Assembly: GCA_902786595.1 (NCBI GenBank)
Contig: CADADB010000010.1
Span: 1-64,000, forward strand
DNA length: 64,000 bases
Source of the DNA: an uncultured Bacteroidota bacterium
GTDB lineage: Bacteria > Bacteroidota > Bacteroidia > Bacteroidales > WCHB1-69
Reading direction: 5' to 3'
Made by a program: the position numbers and the translations under genes. The notes under the pieces were generated by a model. It had not been told where the DNA came from. It searched no databases and was given only the letters and a program-made list of their open reading frames with translations. Each line of letters starts with the position of its first letter. Positions within the stretch are counted from its first letter, which is position 1. Below are positions 17,908-27,087 of this stretch, piece after piece.

Positions 17908-17940
17908 TCATCGTCTCATCGTCTCATCGTCTTTCATCGC
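17908..17940. repeat. GATGAGAC tandem repeat
   Basis: On the minus strand the stop codon of the methyltransferase (CGATGA) is the first unit of a run of AAGACGATGAGACGATGA-type units. It has the same unit as the hddA-hddC spacer. Confidence 0.85.
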
Positions 17941-18755
17941 CCTTTCACAAACACCATGTTAATTCCCCAAAACGCATGACGGCGCAAAAATGCGCTTTTT
18001 TTCCATATCTTTTGCTCTTTTTCTATATTTTTTTGCAATTTTTTTTCATTGAAGCAACAAGACGGCAGGAAACGTATGTATTGAAGGGCGTTCTCCTCCA
18101 TTCGGAAATCTGCTTTCTCAAAATGTTTTCGCCAAACTTTCTCAGGTCGGATATTCTCATTTCCCATCAGTACCTCTTTTTTCAGGGTGTCGTCATACAT
18201 GGAAATCACCCGTTTGTTGCCCCGTTGCGCAAAAAGCATCGCGCTTTTGATCCAGCAGCCGCCATTTTCTTCGATCAGAATCAGTTTTCCGTCGGGTTTG
18301 AGCACACGGCGGAAAATCGGCAGGGCTTCGTCCAACGGTTCGATGTGGTGAAGTGTGTCTTGCAAGATAATGTAGTCAAAGCTGTTTTCCTCCATGTTTT
18401 GATCGAAGAGGTTAGCGTATTGGAACGTGCAGAGCGAGGTGTCGCCGTATTGATTCCAGAATTGGCGGCGGCGTTCCCACTCCTCGGGGTAATATTCCAG
18501 CGTGGTACCATAAACGGGTTGCCCTTTCATGGCGAAATAGAAGCCCGTGGTACCGTAGCCGCAGCCGCAATCCCATATTTTCGGATGCTTGCTGAGGTCG
18601 ATGTGCCGGTCCAAAAACTCCAAACGCTGCATGAAATAGGCCTTGCGGAACTGCTGGCGCGCCGGAGATCCATCGGTTAGTTTATAATAAGGATAAAGGC
18701 CTCTGTTTTGGCGCAGCTCCTCACAAAGATGTTCGTAAAAGACCTCCCTCTGCAT
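17934..18755 (-). CDS. Class I SAM-dependent methyltransferase
   Basis: The 273-residue protein has the SAM-binding motif IWDCGCGYGTTGFYFA, a motif II-like FDYIILQDTLHHI and LKPDGKLILIEE, which is the standard Methyltransf_11/25 order. The substrate is not predictable. The HHIEP segment is common in small-molecule methyltransferases. It starts 14 bases after typA ends on the same strand. The C-terminus ends in a stop codon that is also the first unit of the GATGAGAC repeat. Confidence 0.75.
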   Translation of the reverse strand: MQREVFYEHLCEELRQNRGLYPYYKLTDGSPARQQFRKAYFMQRLEFLDRHIDLSKHPKIWDCGCGYGTTGFYFAMKGQPVYGTTLEYYPEEWERRRQFWNQYGDTSLCTFQYANLFDQNMEENSFDYIILQDTLHHIEPLDEALPIFRRVLKPDGKLILIEENGGCWIKSAMLFAQRGNKRVISMYDDTLKKEVLMGNENIRPEKVWRKHFEKADFRMEENALQYIRFLPSCCFNEKKLQKNIEKEQKIWKKSAFLRRHAFWGINMVFVKGR

Positions 18756-18769
18756 GATTTACGTGCAAA

Positions 18770-20584
18770 TTAATTGTCGGACGTGCGTTTTTCGGCGCGT
18801 TTGCGCTCTGTTTCGTCAAGGATGATCTTGCGCACGCGCAGACTCTGTGGTGTGATTTCCAGATATTCGTCTTTGGCGATGAACTCCATGTACTGCTCCA
18901 ACGAGTATTTGATGGCCGGGGCGAGAATCAGCTTCTCGTCGGAACCGGCGGCGCGCATGTTCGACAGTTTCTTGGATTTGCAGACGTTAACCACCAGGTC
19001 GGTCTGGCGGATATGCTCGCCGATGACCTGTCCGGCATACACCTGATCGTTCGGCTCAATGAAGAAACGTCCGCGATCCTGCAGTTTGTTCAGCGAGTAG
19101 GCGTAGGCCTGACCCGTCTCCATGGCGATAAGCGAACCGGCGTGACGACCCGCAATTTCACCCTTCCACGGTTGGAATTCGATGAAACGGTGCGAGATGA
19201 TGGCCTCACCCTCGGTGGCTGTCAGCAACTGGTTGGTCAGTCCGATAAGGCCACGGGACGGAATGTTGAAGTTGAGGTGAACGCGGTCGTTGACGGTGTC
19301 CATAGACATCAGGTCACCCTTCTTGCGGGACACGTAGTCGATGACGCGACTTGACATCTCCTCGGGCACCAGCACGGTGAGCTGCTCCACGGGTTCGCAT
19401 TTCTGCCCGTCAATTTCCTTGATAATCACCTGGGGCTGACCCACTTGCAACTCATAACCCTCACGACGCATCGTCTCAATGAGGATAGAGAGGTGCAGGA
19501 TGCCGCGCCCGAAGACGTTCATACGGTCGGGGGAGTCGGTCTCCTCGATGCGCATGGCGAGGTTTTTCTCCAACTCGGCGAAAAGACGGTCGCGCAAGTG
19601 TCTGGAAGTGACGTATTTGCCCTCTTTCCCGAAGAACGGGGAGTTGTTGATGGTGAAGAGCATACTCATGGTCGGCTCATCCACCTTGATGGGCGGCAAC
19701 TGTTCCGGATTTTCGGCATCCGCCACGGTGTCGCCAATCTCGAAATCGTCCAGACCGAGCAGCGCGCAAATTTCGCCTGCTTCCACCGGATTCTTGTATT
19801 TTTCCTTGCCAAGTCCTTCAAACACATACAGTTCCTTGATTTTGGAGGTCTGCACGGTGCCGTCGCGTTTCACCAATGAGACGGTCTGTCCCCATTGGAT
19901 GGTACCGCGTTTGACGCGTCCCACGGCGATACGTCCCACGTATGAGGAGTAGTCGAGGGAGGAGATCATCATCTGCAGGTTGCCGGGCTCCACTTTCGGG
20001 GCGGGGATGTGTTCGATGATGGTGTCGAGGAGGTAGGAAATGTCGGTGGTCGGGGTGTTCCAGTCGGGACCCATCCAACCGTTCTTGGCGGAACCATAGA
20101 CGGTGGGGAAATCCAGCTGTTCGTCGGAGGCGCCGAGGTTGAACATCAGCTCGAAAACGGCCTCTTGCGCGAGGTCGGGGTGGCAGTTGGGTTTATCGAC
20201 CTTGTTGATGACCACGATGGGCTTAAGTCCCAGTTCGATTGCCTTTTGCGTCACAAAACGGGTTTGCGGCATCGGGCCTTCAAAAGCATCGACGACGAGG
20301 AGCACACCGTCGGCCATGTTGAGCACACGCTCCACCTCGCCGCCGAAATCGCTGTGTCCTGGAGTGTCTATCACATTGATTTTCACTCCTTTATATCTTA
20401 CGGAAACATTCTTGGACAAAATGGTTATCCCGCGTTCCCTTTCCAAATCGTTGTTATCCAGCACCAAATCCTGCACTTGTTGATTCTCACGGAAGAGATG
20501 GGATTGGTAAAGAATTCTGTCCACGAGGGTGGTTTTGCCGTGGTCAACGTGTGCAATGATGGCGATGTTTCTGATATTCTGCAT
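18770..20584 (-). CDS. typA: Ribosome-associated GTPase TypA/BipA
   Basis: The 604-residue translational GTPase has the P-loop [10 protein letters not shown] (11-20), the switch II motif [16 protein letters not shown] and NKVD. EF-G-like domains III and V and the BipA-specific C-terminus ([21 protein letters not shown]) follow. It helps 50S ribosome assembly and stress adaptation. The length is as in other bacteria. It is the first gene of a minus-strand unit with the methyltransferase and perhaps sppA. Its -7 box is at 20611-20618. Confidence 0.97.
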   Translation of the reverse strand: MQNIRNIAIIAHVDHGKTTLVDRILYQSHLFRENQQVQDLVLDNNDLERERGITILSKNVSVRYKGVKINVIDTPGHSDFGGEVERVLNMADGVLLVVDAFEGPMPQTRFVTQKAIELGLKPIVVINKVDKPNCHPDLAQEAVFELMFNLGASDEQLDFPTVYGSAKNGWMGPDWNTPTTDISYLLDTIIEHIPAPKVEPGNLQMMISSLDYSSYVGRIAVGRVKRGTIQWGQTVSLVKRDGTVQTSKIKELYVFEGLGKEKYKNPVEAGEICALLGLDDFEIGDTVADAENPEQLPPIKVDEPTMSMLFTINNSPFFGKEGKYVTSRHLRDRLFAELEKNLAMRIEETDSPDRMNVFGRGILHLSILIETMRREGYELQVGQPQVIIKEIDGQKCEPVEQLTVLVPEEMSSRVIDYVSRKKGDLMSMDTVNDRVHLNFNIPSRGLIGLTNQLLTATEGEAIISHRFIEFQPWKGEIAGRHAGSLIAMETGQAYAYSLNKLQDRGRFFIEPNDQVYAGQVIGEHIRQTDLVVNVCKSKKLSNMRAAGSDEKLILAPAIKYSLEQYMEFIAKDEYLEITPQSLRVRKIILDETERKRAEKRTSDN

Positions 20585-20610
20585 TTTATATCTTTTTGAA
20601 AAAAAACCTG

Positions 20611-20618
20611 CAAAAATA
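20611..20618 (-). promoter_or_regulatory. -7 box of typA (minus strand)
   Basis: Reads TATTTTTG then CAGG on the minus strand, about 27 bases before the typA start codon. Confidence 0.6.
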
Positions 20619-20747
20619 CAATTTTTTTGGATTTGGGACGTAGGACTTTGGACCGGGACTATGGATATAGGACAATGTAATCTCGGAACTTTTTATATAT
20701 TTTTTCTAAAAAAAATGAACTGCTGCATGTTGATTTTGAAATTTATG

Positions 20748-20755
20748 TACCTTTG
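20748..20755 (+). promoter_or_regulatory. -7 box of the CAP-like secreted protein gene
   Basis: TACCTTTG followed by CTAA, 26 bases before the start codon at 20781. Confidence 0.6.
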
Positions 20756-20780
20756 CTAAATTTAAATTGAAATCTTAAAA

Positions 20781-23252
20781 ATGTCGTTTATGAATATAAA
20801 ATCTATCCTTTCATTCTTATCTATAACTCTGTTTTTCAATGTGTTGCTGTTTGCTCAGACTGAAAATCAATACAGCAAGTTTGATCCAATATCATTGAAA
20901 GAAAATGCCAAATACACGCGAAATTTTGCGCCTAATAATTATGACGAGAGGATTCTGTACCAGTGTTTCACCGACATGGTGGATCTTGCACGTGCCGAAT
21001 TCCGCTATGTCCCGAAAATGAAACACGACGTCAGTTTAGATTCCGTGGCTCAGTTCCAAGCTGATTATCAGGCATCTAAGGATGAAAAGACATTGGAAAA
21101 CAATGCTCCTTACAAGACCACCTATTTCCGCTTGCGCAAGTATGGATTGGCCGGCAATGGCGAAGAATTGGTGGCTAAAGCGAAGGCCTATATGGGTGAG
21201 AATGAGTATTCCTACTATGACCTTTGTCTCGCCTTGGTGCAATCCATCCTCAAAAATGTCAAAACCGCCGATGTGATGCTCAACGAACAATACACCTATA
21301 TGGGTTTCGGTTTCAACACGGATGTCGCCATGAAGAGCATGTACACTTCCCTTGTCCTCGGTAATGACCGCACCTTCAATCATTACAAGGCGGGTTATAA
21401 CGACAAGGATGTCCCTTATACCAAAGGGCAGGCCGGTTTGAAAGGTTATGATGAGAAAATCTGCAAAAAATGCGCCACCGAACCTGGTTTGGAAATGCTC
21501 TCCGAGTGGGTGTCGTTGAACAAAAACGGCGAAATCTACATGAACTGCGACAATTACAAAGAGTTGAAGCGCCTCATCGGCAAGGAGGGCGATGCCATCG
21601 CCATCGATATTATCCAGGAAGGGCAATACGAGTGTGACAACCATCAGGTGGATTACGATCTCTCCCATCGTGGAACAGTCACCAAACCCATCACTTTCGA
21701 GAAACTGTTGGCTGCCAATGAGAATGCCAACCTCAAATCCGGCAAACTTATCGCGAAAATTGGCACATTACCCGAAAATGTTGATGACAGTAAAAATCTG
21801 GAACTCGCCGTGTTGGTGTTGAAGGAGGGTAACCGCGTGTGTCGCTCGATTATTTCCAAGCATATTGAGAGCAAAGGGGCCGACTACACCGAGAAAATCA
21901 ACTTCGTGAAAGATGAAGACGGTGTCAAGAGCACTGGAGAATGGACGATTTCCCCTGAAGATGGCACGGTCACTCTTTCGTTCCCTTACGAGGTCAAAAA
22001 AGTAGATTACACGGCTGCCGGATTCGGCCTTGACAAAAAAGACCCAAATCTGCCACCCTATAAGGTGAACAGCGTGGAGCTTATCTCCCACATTTCTCCT
22101 GACTATTACCAAGATGCATCTTACAAAGCCATCCAAGAGAAACGCGCCGCTGCCATCAAGAAGGATTTACAACGCTATTTCCCGGGTATGGACATCAAGT
22201 TGGTGTATGATTATTGTTGGGACGAGTTTAAGGAGAAAATCACCCAACACGAAGAGTATTATGACTTGAGCTTCAAGACGTTGGAAGAGGCGGCCAAAGA
22301 GTTGCGCCTGTATAATCGCTATGCTGCCAAAGTGTTGGATACCAATTATCTGGCTCCTTTGCGTACGATGGAACTTCGTCAAAGTGTAACCTATTATGCC
22401 GATTCCCCGTCCAGTGAAGAGACTTTTGCATTGTGGAAATTCAACAATGCGGTCAAGGACCCGAAAAAAATCGGCTTCGCCATGTCGGTGGAAAATTATA
22501 TCTTGAAGCAGGTCGAGAGCGGAAAATTCTCTTCCTCCTCGCTGGAAAAGATGGAGATTCCATTCAAGAAAGAGTATCAGACATTGTTGAACAACAAACT
22601 CTATGCTCAATATTACAAGAGTACGAAGTTGACCCCGGCAATGGCTGAGCAGATGGTGAAGATATATAATCTCAACACTTCCAACCAGTTGCTGATGTAT
22701 AACACCACGGTAGCGGATGTGCTGGCTGCAAAAATCAACACCACGGCGGACATTGCCAAGACTCAGGCCTCCATCGACCGGCTCTATGGCATCCCTGTTA
22801 TCCCGAAAGACCGAGTGAACAGTCTGAACCTGGAGTATCAGTTCAAAGTCATCAACTATTTGGACACAATTCCCGCCAGTACAGAGACCACAGCGTTGAT
22901 TAACAGCACGTATGCCAAAATCAAGGAAATCCGCAACGAAAAGCTGGACAGCTGGAAAAACGCTTTCAAGTTGGCCTCTTATTTCAATAAACGTCACGAA
23001 TACATGTATTCGCTCTCGTTGATGAATCCTTTCCTTGACGACCCGACCATTTCAGAAGATTTCATCTTCTCATACGTCTCTTTGGCGGCGCACCGCGAGG
23101 AAACCTATCTGAGCGGACTCTTCACCAAAGCAGTACAGATGGCTGCAGATAAGAATTCTGCACGCTTGTGCGGACTGGTGGACAAACTGCCTACTTGCAT
23201 TTTGGAGAACGAAGAGGCGAAGAAGATAATCTGCAAAGCTTGCAACAGGTAG
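20781..23252 (+). CDS. Large secreted protein with a CAP/SCP-like N-terminal domain
   Basis: The 823-residue protein starts with a signal peptide (hydrophobic residues about 10-26, cut near FAQ-TEN). Residues about 55-200 look like a distant CAP (SCP/PR-1) domain: LARAEFRYVPKM, LDSVAQFQADYQ, an ELVAKAKAY segment at the usual ENI position, and VMLNEQYTYMGFGFN before SMYTSLVLG. The middle has an OmpA-like pattern (AIQEKRAAAIKKDL), and the rest is unrecognised alpha-rich sequence with three cysteines near the end. Function is unknown; a cell-surface role is likely. The CAP assignment is inference from pattern only. An alternative start exists at 20790. Confidence 0.6.
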   Translation: MSFMNIKSILSFLSITLFFNVLLFAQTENQYSKFDPISLKENAKYTRNFAPNNYDERILYQCFTDMVDLARAEFRYVPKMKHDVSLDSVAQFQADYQASKDEKTLENNAPYKTTYFRLRKYGLAGNGEELVAKAKAYMGENEYSYYDLCLALVQSILKNVKTADVMLNEQYTYMGFGFNTDVAMKSMYTSLVLGNDRTFNHYKAGYNDKDVPYTKGQAGLKGYDEKICKKCATEPGLEMLSEWVSLNKNGEIYMNCDNYKELKRLIGKEGDAIAIDIIQEGQYECDNHQVDYDLSHRGTVTKPITFEKLLAANENANLKSGKLIAKIGTLPENVDDSKNLELAVLVLKEGNRVCRSIISKHIESKGADYTEKINFVKDEDGVKSTGEWTISPEDGTVTLSFPYEVKKVDYTAAGFGLDKKDPNLPPYKVNSVELISHISPDYYQDASYKAIQEKRAAAIKKDLQRYFPGMDIKLVYDYCWDEFKEKITQHEEYYDLSFKTLEEAAKELRLYNRYAAKVLDTNYLAPLRTMELRQSVTYYADSPSSEETFALWKFNNAVKDPKKIGFAMSVENYILKQVESGKFSSSSLEKMEIPFKKEYQTLLNNKLYAQYYKSTKLTPAMAEQMVKIYNLNTSNQLLMYNTTVADVLAAKINTTADIAKTQASIDRLYGIPVIPKDRVNSLNLEYQFKVINYLDTIPASTETTALINSTYAKIKEIRNEKLDSWKNAFKLASYFNKRHEYMYSLSLMNPFLDDPTISEDFIFSYVSLAAHREETYLSGLFTKAVQMAADKNSARLCGLVDKLPTCILENEEAKKIICKACNR

Positions 23253-23254
23253 GG

Positions 23255-23323
23255 TTAGCTATTAGCTTTTAGCTATTGGCTGTTGGCCATCGGCTAAAAG
23301 CTAAAGGCCAAAAGCTAAAGCTA
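23255..23323 (+). repeat. AGCTAAAAGCC/AGCTATTGGCC tandem repeat
   Basis: Degenerate units of TAGCTATTAGCTTTT and GGCTAAAAGCTAAAGGCC type fill the 70-base gap and end exactly at the next start codon. The arms are partly self-complementary (TTAGCTTTTAGC against GCTAAAAGCTAA). Confidence 0.85.
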
Positions 23324-24351
23324 TGAGTGATATAGAAAAGAATCCAGAGGAGAGAGACGAATTATACGAACATTTCCGGTTTGAGGTCACGGCGGGGACG
23401 GAAATGCTCCGCATCGACAAGTACCTTTTTAATCTGATTGCCAACACGTCGCGCAACAAAGTGCAGCAGGCAGCGAAGGCGGATTGTATTCTGGTGAACG
23501 GCAAACCCGTGAAGCAAAATTACAAGGTGCGTCCAGGAGACACGATTTCCGTGTTGATGCCCAATCCACCCAACGACACGGAGATTCTTCCCGAGAATAT
23601 CCCCTTGAATATCGTTTATGAAGACAATGACCTGCTGATTGTCAACAAGGAGGCGGGCATGGTGGTGCATCCGGCATACGGCAATTACACCGGCACGCTG
23701 GTCAATGCGCTCTACTACTATCTCCGCGACCAGAAATTGGAGGACGGCTCCCCGATGAAGCCGCTTTTGGTGCATCGCATCGACAAGAACACTTCAGGAC
23801 TGCTTGCAGTGACCAAGAATGAGCTGGCGCAGATGCGCTTGGCCAAGACTTTCTTCGACCACGACCTGGAACGCAAGTATTGGGCGTTGGTGTGGGGCGA
23901 CATGGAAGAGGATTCCGGCACGATTGTCGGCAACGTGGGGCGCAACCCCAAAGACCGCATGGTGATGACGGTGTTTCCCGAAGGCAGCGACCAAGGCAAA
24001 CACGCGGTTACGCACTGGCGTGTGGTGGAGCGTTTCGGCTATGTGACGCTGGTGGAATGTCAGCTTGAGACTGGTCGCACGCACCAGATTCGCGTGCACA
24101 TGCAGTACATAGGACATCCGCTTTTCAACGATGAGGCGTATGGCGGCAACCGCATCCTCAAAGGCACCACGTTTACGAAATACCAGCAGTTCATCCGTAA
24201 CTGCTTTAATCTCATGCCGCGTCAGGCGTTGCACGCTAAATCACTGGGATTTAAGCATCCCATAACGGGCAAGATGATTCAGTTCGAGTCGGAACTGCCA
24301 GAAGATTTTGCGGCAGTGGTGGAAAAATGGCGGGGATATAAGAATAGCTGA
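23323..24351 (+). CDS. rluD: RluA-family pseudouridine synthase (RluD-like)
   Basis: The 342-residue protein has an N-terminal S4 RNA-binding domain (about residues 27-75: LRIDKYL, NKVQQAAKADCILVNG) and the RluA catalytic motif HRIDKNTSGLL with the nucleophilic aspartate at 154. It also has QLETGRTHQIRVHM and PRQALHA. This is the RluD arrangement, which makes pseudouridines in helix 69 of 23S rRNA. Assignment to RluD rather than RluC rests on overall layout. The start codon directly follows the tandem repeat. Confidence 0.88.
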   Translation: MSDIEKNPEERDELYEHFRFEVTAGTEMLRIDKYLFNLIANTSRNKVQQAAKADCILVNGKPVKQNYKVRPGDTISVLMPNPPNDTEILPENIPLNIVYEDNDLLIVNKEAGMVVHPAYGNYTGTLVNALYYYLRDQKLEDGSPMKPLLVHRIDKNTSGLLAVTKNELAQMRLAKTFFDHDLERKYWALVWGDMEEDSGTIVGNVGRNPKDRMVMTVFPEGSDQGKHAVTHWRVVERFGYVTLVECQLETGRTHQIRVHMQYIGHPLFNDEAYGGNRILKGTTFTKYQQFIRNCFNLMPRQALHAKSLGFKHPITGKMIQFESELPEDFAAVVEKWRGYKNS

Positions 24352-24365
24352 AACAGATAATTCAG

Positions 24366-24411
24366 TTTTCACCAGTGGTGCTTAGAAGGTGAAAATCTAT
24401 AGTTTTTTTAT
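24366..24411. terminator. Hairpin terminator between convergent genes
   Basis: TTTTCACC pairs with GGTGAAAA around a 14-base loop, followed by a T-run (AGTTTTTTTA). It ends the rluD transcript and lies at the 3' end of the opposing hydrolase gene. Confidence 0.55.
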
Positions 24412-25157
24412 TCGTAATGTCTGATGCGAACATCAATACCTGCTTCTTTCAGTAGTTCAGGGATTCCGCTTACCTTAGTCTTGCCATAATGGTACGGGAA
24501 CAGAACCTTTGGCTGGACAACCTTAGCGGCGTGCACCAACTGTTCAACCGTCATGGTATAGGGTTGGTTACAAGGCAGGAAAGCCACGTCAATATCCTTA
24601 ATGTCAGCCATTTCCGGAATGTCTTCCGTGTCTCCGGCGATGTATATCCGCAGACCGTCGATAGTGAGGATAAAGCCGTTGTCTCGACCTTTGGGGTGGA
24701 ACTGAAGGTGTCCGGCGGTAGTGTTGTAGGCAGGGACGGCCTCCACGGTCAACCAGTCGTTGAGCACGAGGCGGTCGCCGTTGGCCATGACGGTGCCGAA
24801 TCCCAATTGGTCGGCGCAGCGGCGGTTGGTGACCAGTTGCGTTTCCGCTTTTGAGAGTGCAGCGATGGCAGTCTTGTCGAGGTGGTCGAAATGCTCGTGG
24901 GTAACCAAGATGTAGTCGGCCTTGGGAAATGCGGCGTAGTCAATATCGCGCCCGTTGTATTGGCTCACGGGGTCGATTTCGATTTCCTTTCCATCAAACT
25001 CGATACGGATGCTTGCATGCACCAATGCGTGAATCTTGAGTGTTTTTCCGCTTTTTGTGGTGAATGAGTCCGTCTCGTATAAGTCTGAAATGGAGCTGTT
25101 TTGTCCGCAAGCCACTAAACCGAGGAGTAGCGGCAGAATAATGATGGTGTTTTTCAT
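24408..25157 (-). CDS. Metallo-beta-lactamase-fold hydrolase, predicted lipoprotein
   Basis: The start at 25157 gives 249 residues with a lipoprotein signal (MKNTIIILPLLLGLVACGQ, lipobox LVAC). The longer frame would add 13 residues with no signal character. The core has the metal motif THEHFDHLD, then FHPKGRDNGF, YIAGDTEDIPEM and PYHYGKT. This is the UPF0173/L-ascorbate-lactonase-like (UlaG-like) branch of the metallo-beta-lactamase fold. It is probably tethered in the periplasm or on the outer membrane. Its substrate is unknown. Confidence 0.8.
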   Translation of the reverse strand: MKNTIIILPLLLGLVACGQNSSISDLYETDSFTTKSGKTLKIHALVHASIRIEFDGKEIEIDPVSQYNGRDIDYAAFPKADYILVTHEHFDHLDKTAIAALSKAETQLVTNRRCADQLGFGTVMANGDRLVLNDWLTVEAVPAYNTTAGHLQFHPKGRDNGFILTIDGLRIYIAGDTEDIPEMADIKDIDVAFLPCNQPYTMTVEQLVHAAKVVQPKVLFPYHYGKTKVSGIPELLKEAGIDVRIRHYE

Positions 25158-25182
25158 AATTTTCTGAATAAAATAAATCGTG

Positions 25183-25190
25183 CAAAAATA
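25183..25190 (-). promoter_or_regulatory. -7 box of the hydrolase lipoprotein gene (minus strand)
   Basis: Reads TATTTTTG then CACG on the minus strand, about 26 bases before the start at 25157. Confidence 0.55.
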
Positions 25191-25304
25191 CAACATTTTT
25201 GGATGCTGTCAAGAAAAGTCTCAATCCCCGCAGGCCATAGGTCTGAGGGCAAATCCCAAACACATTTTTCCGCCAAATATAGCTCCCATCACACAAAAAC
25301 ATTG

Positions 25305-25312
25305 TATTTTTG
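25305..25312 (+). promoter_or_regulatory. -7 box of the zinc-ribbon / CAT-like / CDP-alcohol cluster
   Basis: TATTTTTG followed by CGGCC. It lies about 110 bases before the preferred start codon at 25425. Confidence 0.6.
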
Positions 25313-25424
25313 CGGCCTCAAAATTTCTCGAATGAGGAAACCGATAGAATCTTGCTGCGTCTGTGGCGCGAGAGCGATGCCGAAGCGCAGTATGGAGCAG
25401 TACAGAACAAAAAACGAAATCAAT

Positions 25425-26012
25425 ATGGATAAAGAACAGAAATTTTGTCAGAGCTGCGGAATGCCGCTAACCCCAGAGGTCCTCGGCACCAATGCCGACG
25501 GCAGCAAAAACGAAGAATATTGCATCTACTGCTACAAAGACGGTGCCTTCACCGGCGACTTCACCATGGAGGAGATGGTGGAGTTCTGCGCCCAGTTCGT
25601 GGAGGAGTACAACAAAAACACCGGTCAAAACCTCACCCGCGAAGAGTACAAGGGCGTGCTTCGTCAGTATTACCCTAATCTGAAGCGTTGGCAACTACCC
25701 GCCGACCAGCTGCCGCACGCCACCTCGCCCATCAAGCAGCAGCTTGTTGATGAGGTCAATGCGTTGGGCATCAAGGGTATGCCGCACATTGACAACCTCT
25801 TCATCCTGCAAGGTTCGTTCGTCAACATGGAGTACACCCTCAACGGCAACAAGGTGAAACTCCTCGACGACAATGCCACCTATTGGGGCAACCAAGTGGA
25901 AAAAGGCAACGGTCGCTGTTTCGGAATTGCTTGCGACGAGCGTCACATCCTCGTGAGTGAGTACGGGAAAGATGGTGCGGATGCCGAACTGGTGGTGCTG
26001 AAAAAGAGATAA
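25425..26012 (+). CDS. Zinc-ribbon domain protein
   Basis: From the start at 25425 the 195-residue protein opens with a putative zinc ribbon (FCQSCGMPL ... YCIYCYKDG; four cysteines). A helical segment (MEEMVEFCAQFVEEY) and a C-terminal domain with YWGNQVEKGNGRCFGIACDE follow. Starts at 25332 or 25392 are also in frame; the earlier one would add another CxxC pair (CCVCGAR), so a longer protein is possible. The ribbon resembles the putative zinc-ribbon family often linked to transcriptional regulators or acetyltransferases. The function is unknown. It leads a tightly packed cluster with the next three genes. Confidence 0.65.
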   Translation: MDKEQKFCQSCGMPLTPEVLGTNADGSKNEEYCIYCYKDGAFTGDFTMEEMVEFCAQFVEEYNKNTGQNLTREEYKGVLRQYYPNLKRWQLPADQLPHATSPIKQQLVDEVNALGIKGMPHIDNLFILQGSFVNMEYTLNGNKVKLLDDNATYWGNQVEKGNGRCFGIACDERHILVSEYGKDGADAELVVLKKR

Positions 26013-26014
26013 GT

Positions 26015-26632
26015 ATGAAAACCGAAGTACAACCCCAGGAAACCCCGCGTGCCTTCGCTTTCGAGATGTGGATGACCGCGCCCATGCCGATGGTGACGCT
26101 GGTGAAGACAATGAACGTGAGCAAACTGCTGAGAACCAGCCGGAAGAGCGGCATCAAGTTCAACACGCTGATGTGCTGGTGCATCGGGAAGACCGCCAGC
26201 CGGACTGAGGAACTGCACCTGCTGCCCGAGGACGGCAAGCTCTTCCGCTACGACCAGATCGCCATCAACGTGGTGGTGCGCAACCGCAAGGGCAGCATCA
26301 ACTCTTGCGACATCCCCTTCACCGACAACCTGCAGCAGTTCAACCGCGACTACATCGCGCTGACCACCAAAGTGGCGGAAGAGTGTGCGAGCAGCTTCCT
26401 CGACGGCTATATGATTGTCGGCACCTCCGCGATGATCCAGACCGAGCTCGACTGCATCGTCAACCAATACACCGACAAGTTCCTCAACCCGATGGTGATG
26501 TGGGGCAAATACCGCAAAGAATGGTTCAAGACCAAGCTGCCGGTCTCGTTCCAGTTCCACCACGTGCAGATGGACGGCGGCGACGCGGCCCGGTTTCTCG
26601 AGGCACTGCAGAAAACCATCGAAACGCTATGA
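26015..26632 (+). CDS. Chloramphenicol-acetyltransferase-like acyltransferase
   Basis: The 205-residue protein has the size and motifs of the CAT family: PMVTLVKTMNVSKLL, KFNTLMCWCIGKTA, SCDIPFTDNLQQFNRDY and the catalytic region FHHVQMDGGDAARF with the histidine pair at 182-183 and DG at 187-188. In classical CAT the motif is HHAVCDG plus a second histidine. Here that second histidine (HV in the usual FHV) is replaced by GD, so true chloramphenicol resistance is uncertain. It starts 2 bases after the zinc-ribbon gene and overlaps the next by ATGA. Confidence 0.75.
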   Translation: MKTEVQPQETPRAFAFEMWMTAPMPMVTLVKTMNVSKLLRTSRKSGIKFNTLMCWCIGKTASRTEELHLLPEDGKLFRYDQIAINVVVRNRKGSINSCDIPFTDNLQQFNRDYIALTTKVAEECASSFLDGYMIVGTSAMIQTELDCIVNQYTDKFLNPMVMWGKYRKEWFKTKLPVSFQFHHVQMDGGDAARFLEALQKTIETL

Positions 26633-27087
26633 AACCGCTAAAACAATACCGTTTCGGCTTTGACCCGTGGGGCTTGCTCCTTTTCCTGCTGGTAATGCTC
26701 CCCAACTTCATCTGGTTTGCCGTTCCCGCACCGAACGACATCCTGCGCACGGATTCGATCACGCCAGTGGTGGACACCATCGGTTCCGTGTTCCAAGTCC
26801 TGACCGTCGCGTGCCTCTGTTTCGTCATCCGTAAGAGCAAAAGCAAACCTCATCTCTCGCCACTTATCATCGCCACAATTGTTTGTATCGCAATCTATTA
26901 CATCGGATGGGTGTTATATTACACAGCCAATGTAAACCCCGTCGTCATCCTCCTGCTGACTATTCCGCCCTGCTTGGCGTTCATCCTCTTTGCCGCCGAC
27001 CGCAAGAACCTACCGGCAATCCTCTTCGCCACAGCGTTTGCGGTGTGCCATCTGGTGTTTGCGGTGGTGAACTTTATACTCAAATGA
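26629..27087 (+). CDS. Small four-helix membrane protein
   Basis: The start at 26629 forms an ATGA overlap with the CAT-like gene. A longer frame from 26305 is a shadow of that gene. The 152 residues hold about four hydrophobic helices (LLLFLLVMLPNFIWF, VLTVACLCFVI, IIATIVCIAIYYIGWVLYY, and a C-terminal pair). I recognise no catalytic motif. The two ATGA overlaps on either side mean that it is translated together with an acyltransferase and a CDP-alcohol phosphatidyltransferase. Confidence 0.75.
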   Translation: MKPLKQYRFGFDPWGLLLFLLVMLPNFIWFAVPAPNDILRTDSITPVVDTIGSVFQVLTVACLCFVIRKSKSKPHLSPLIIATIVCIAIYYIGWVLYYTANVNPVVILLLTIPPCLAFILFAADRKNLPAILFATAFAVCHLVFAVVNFILK

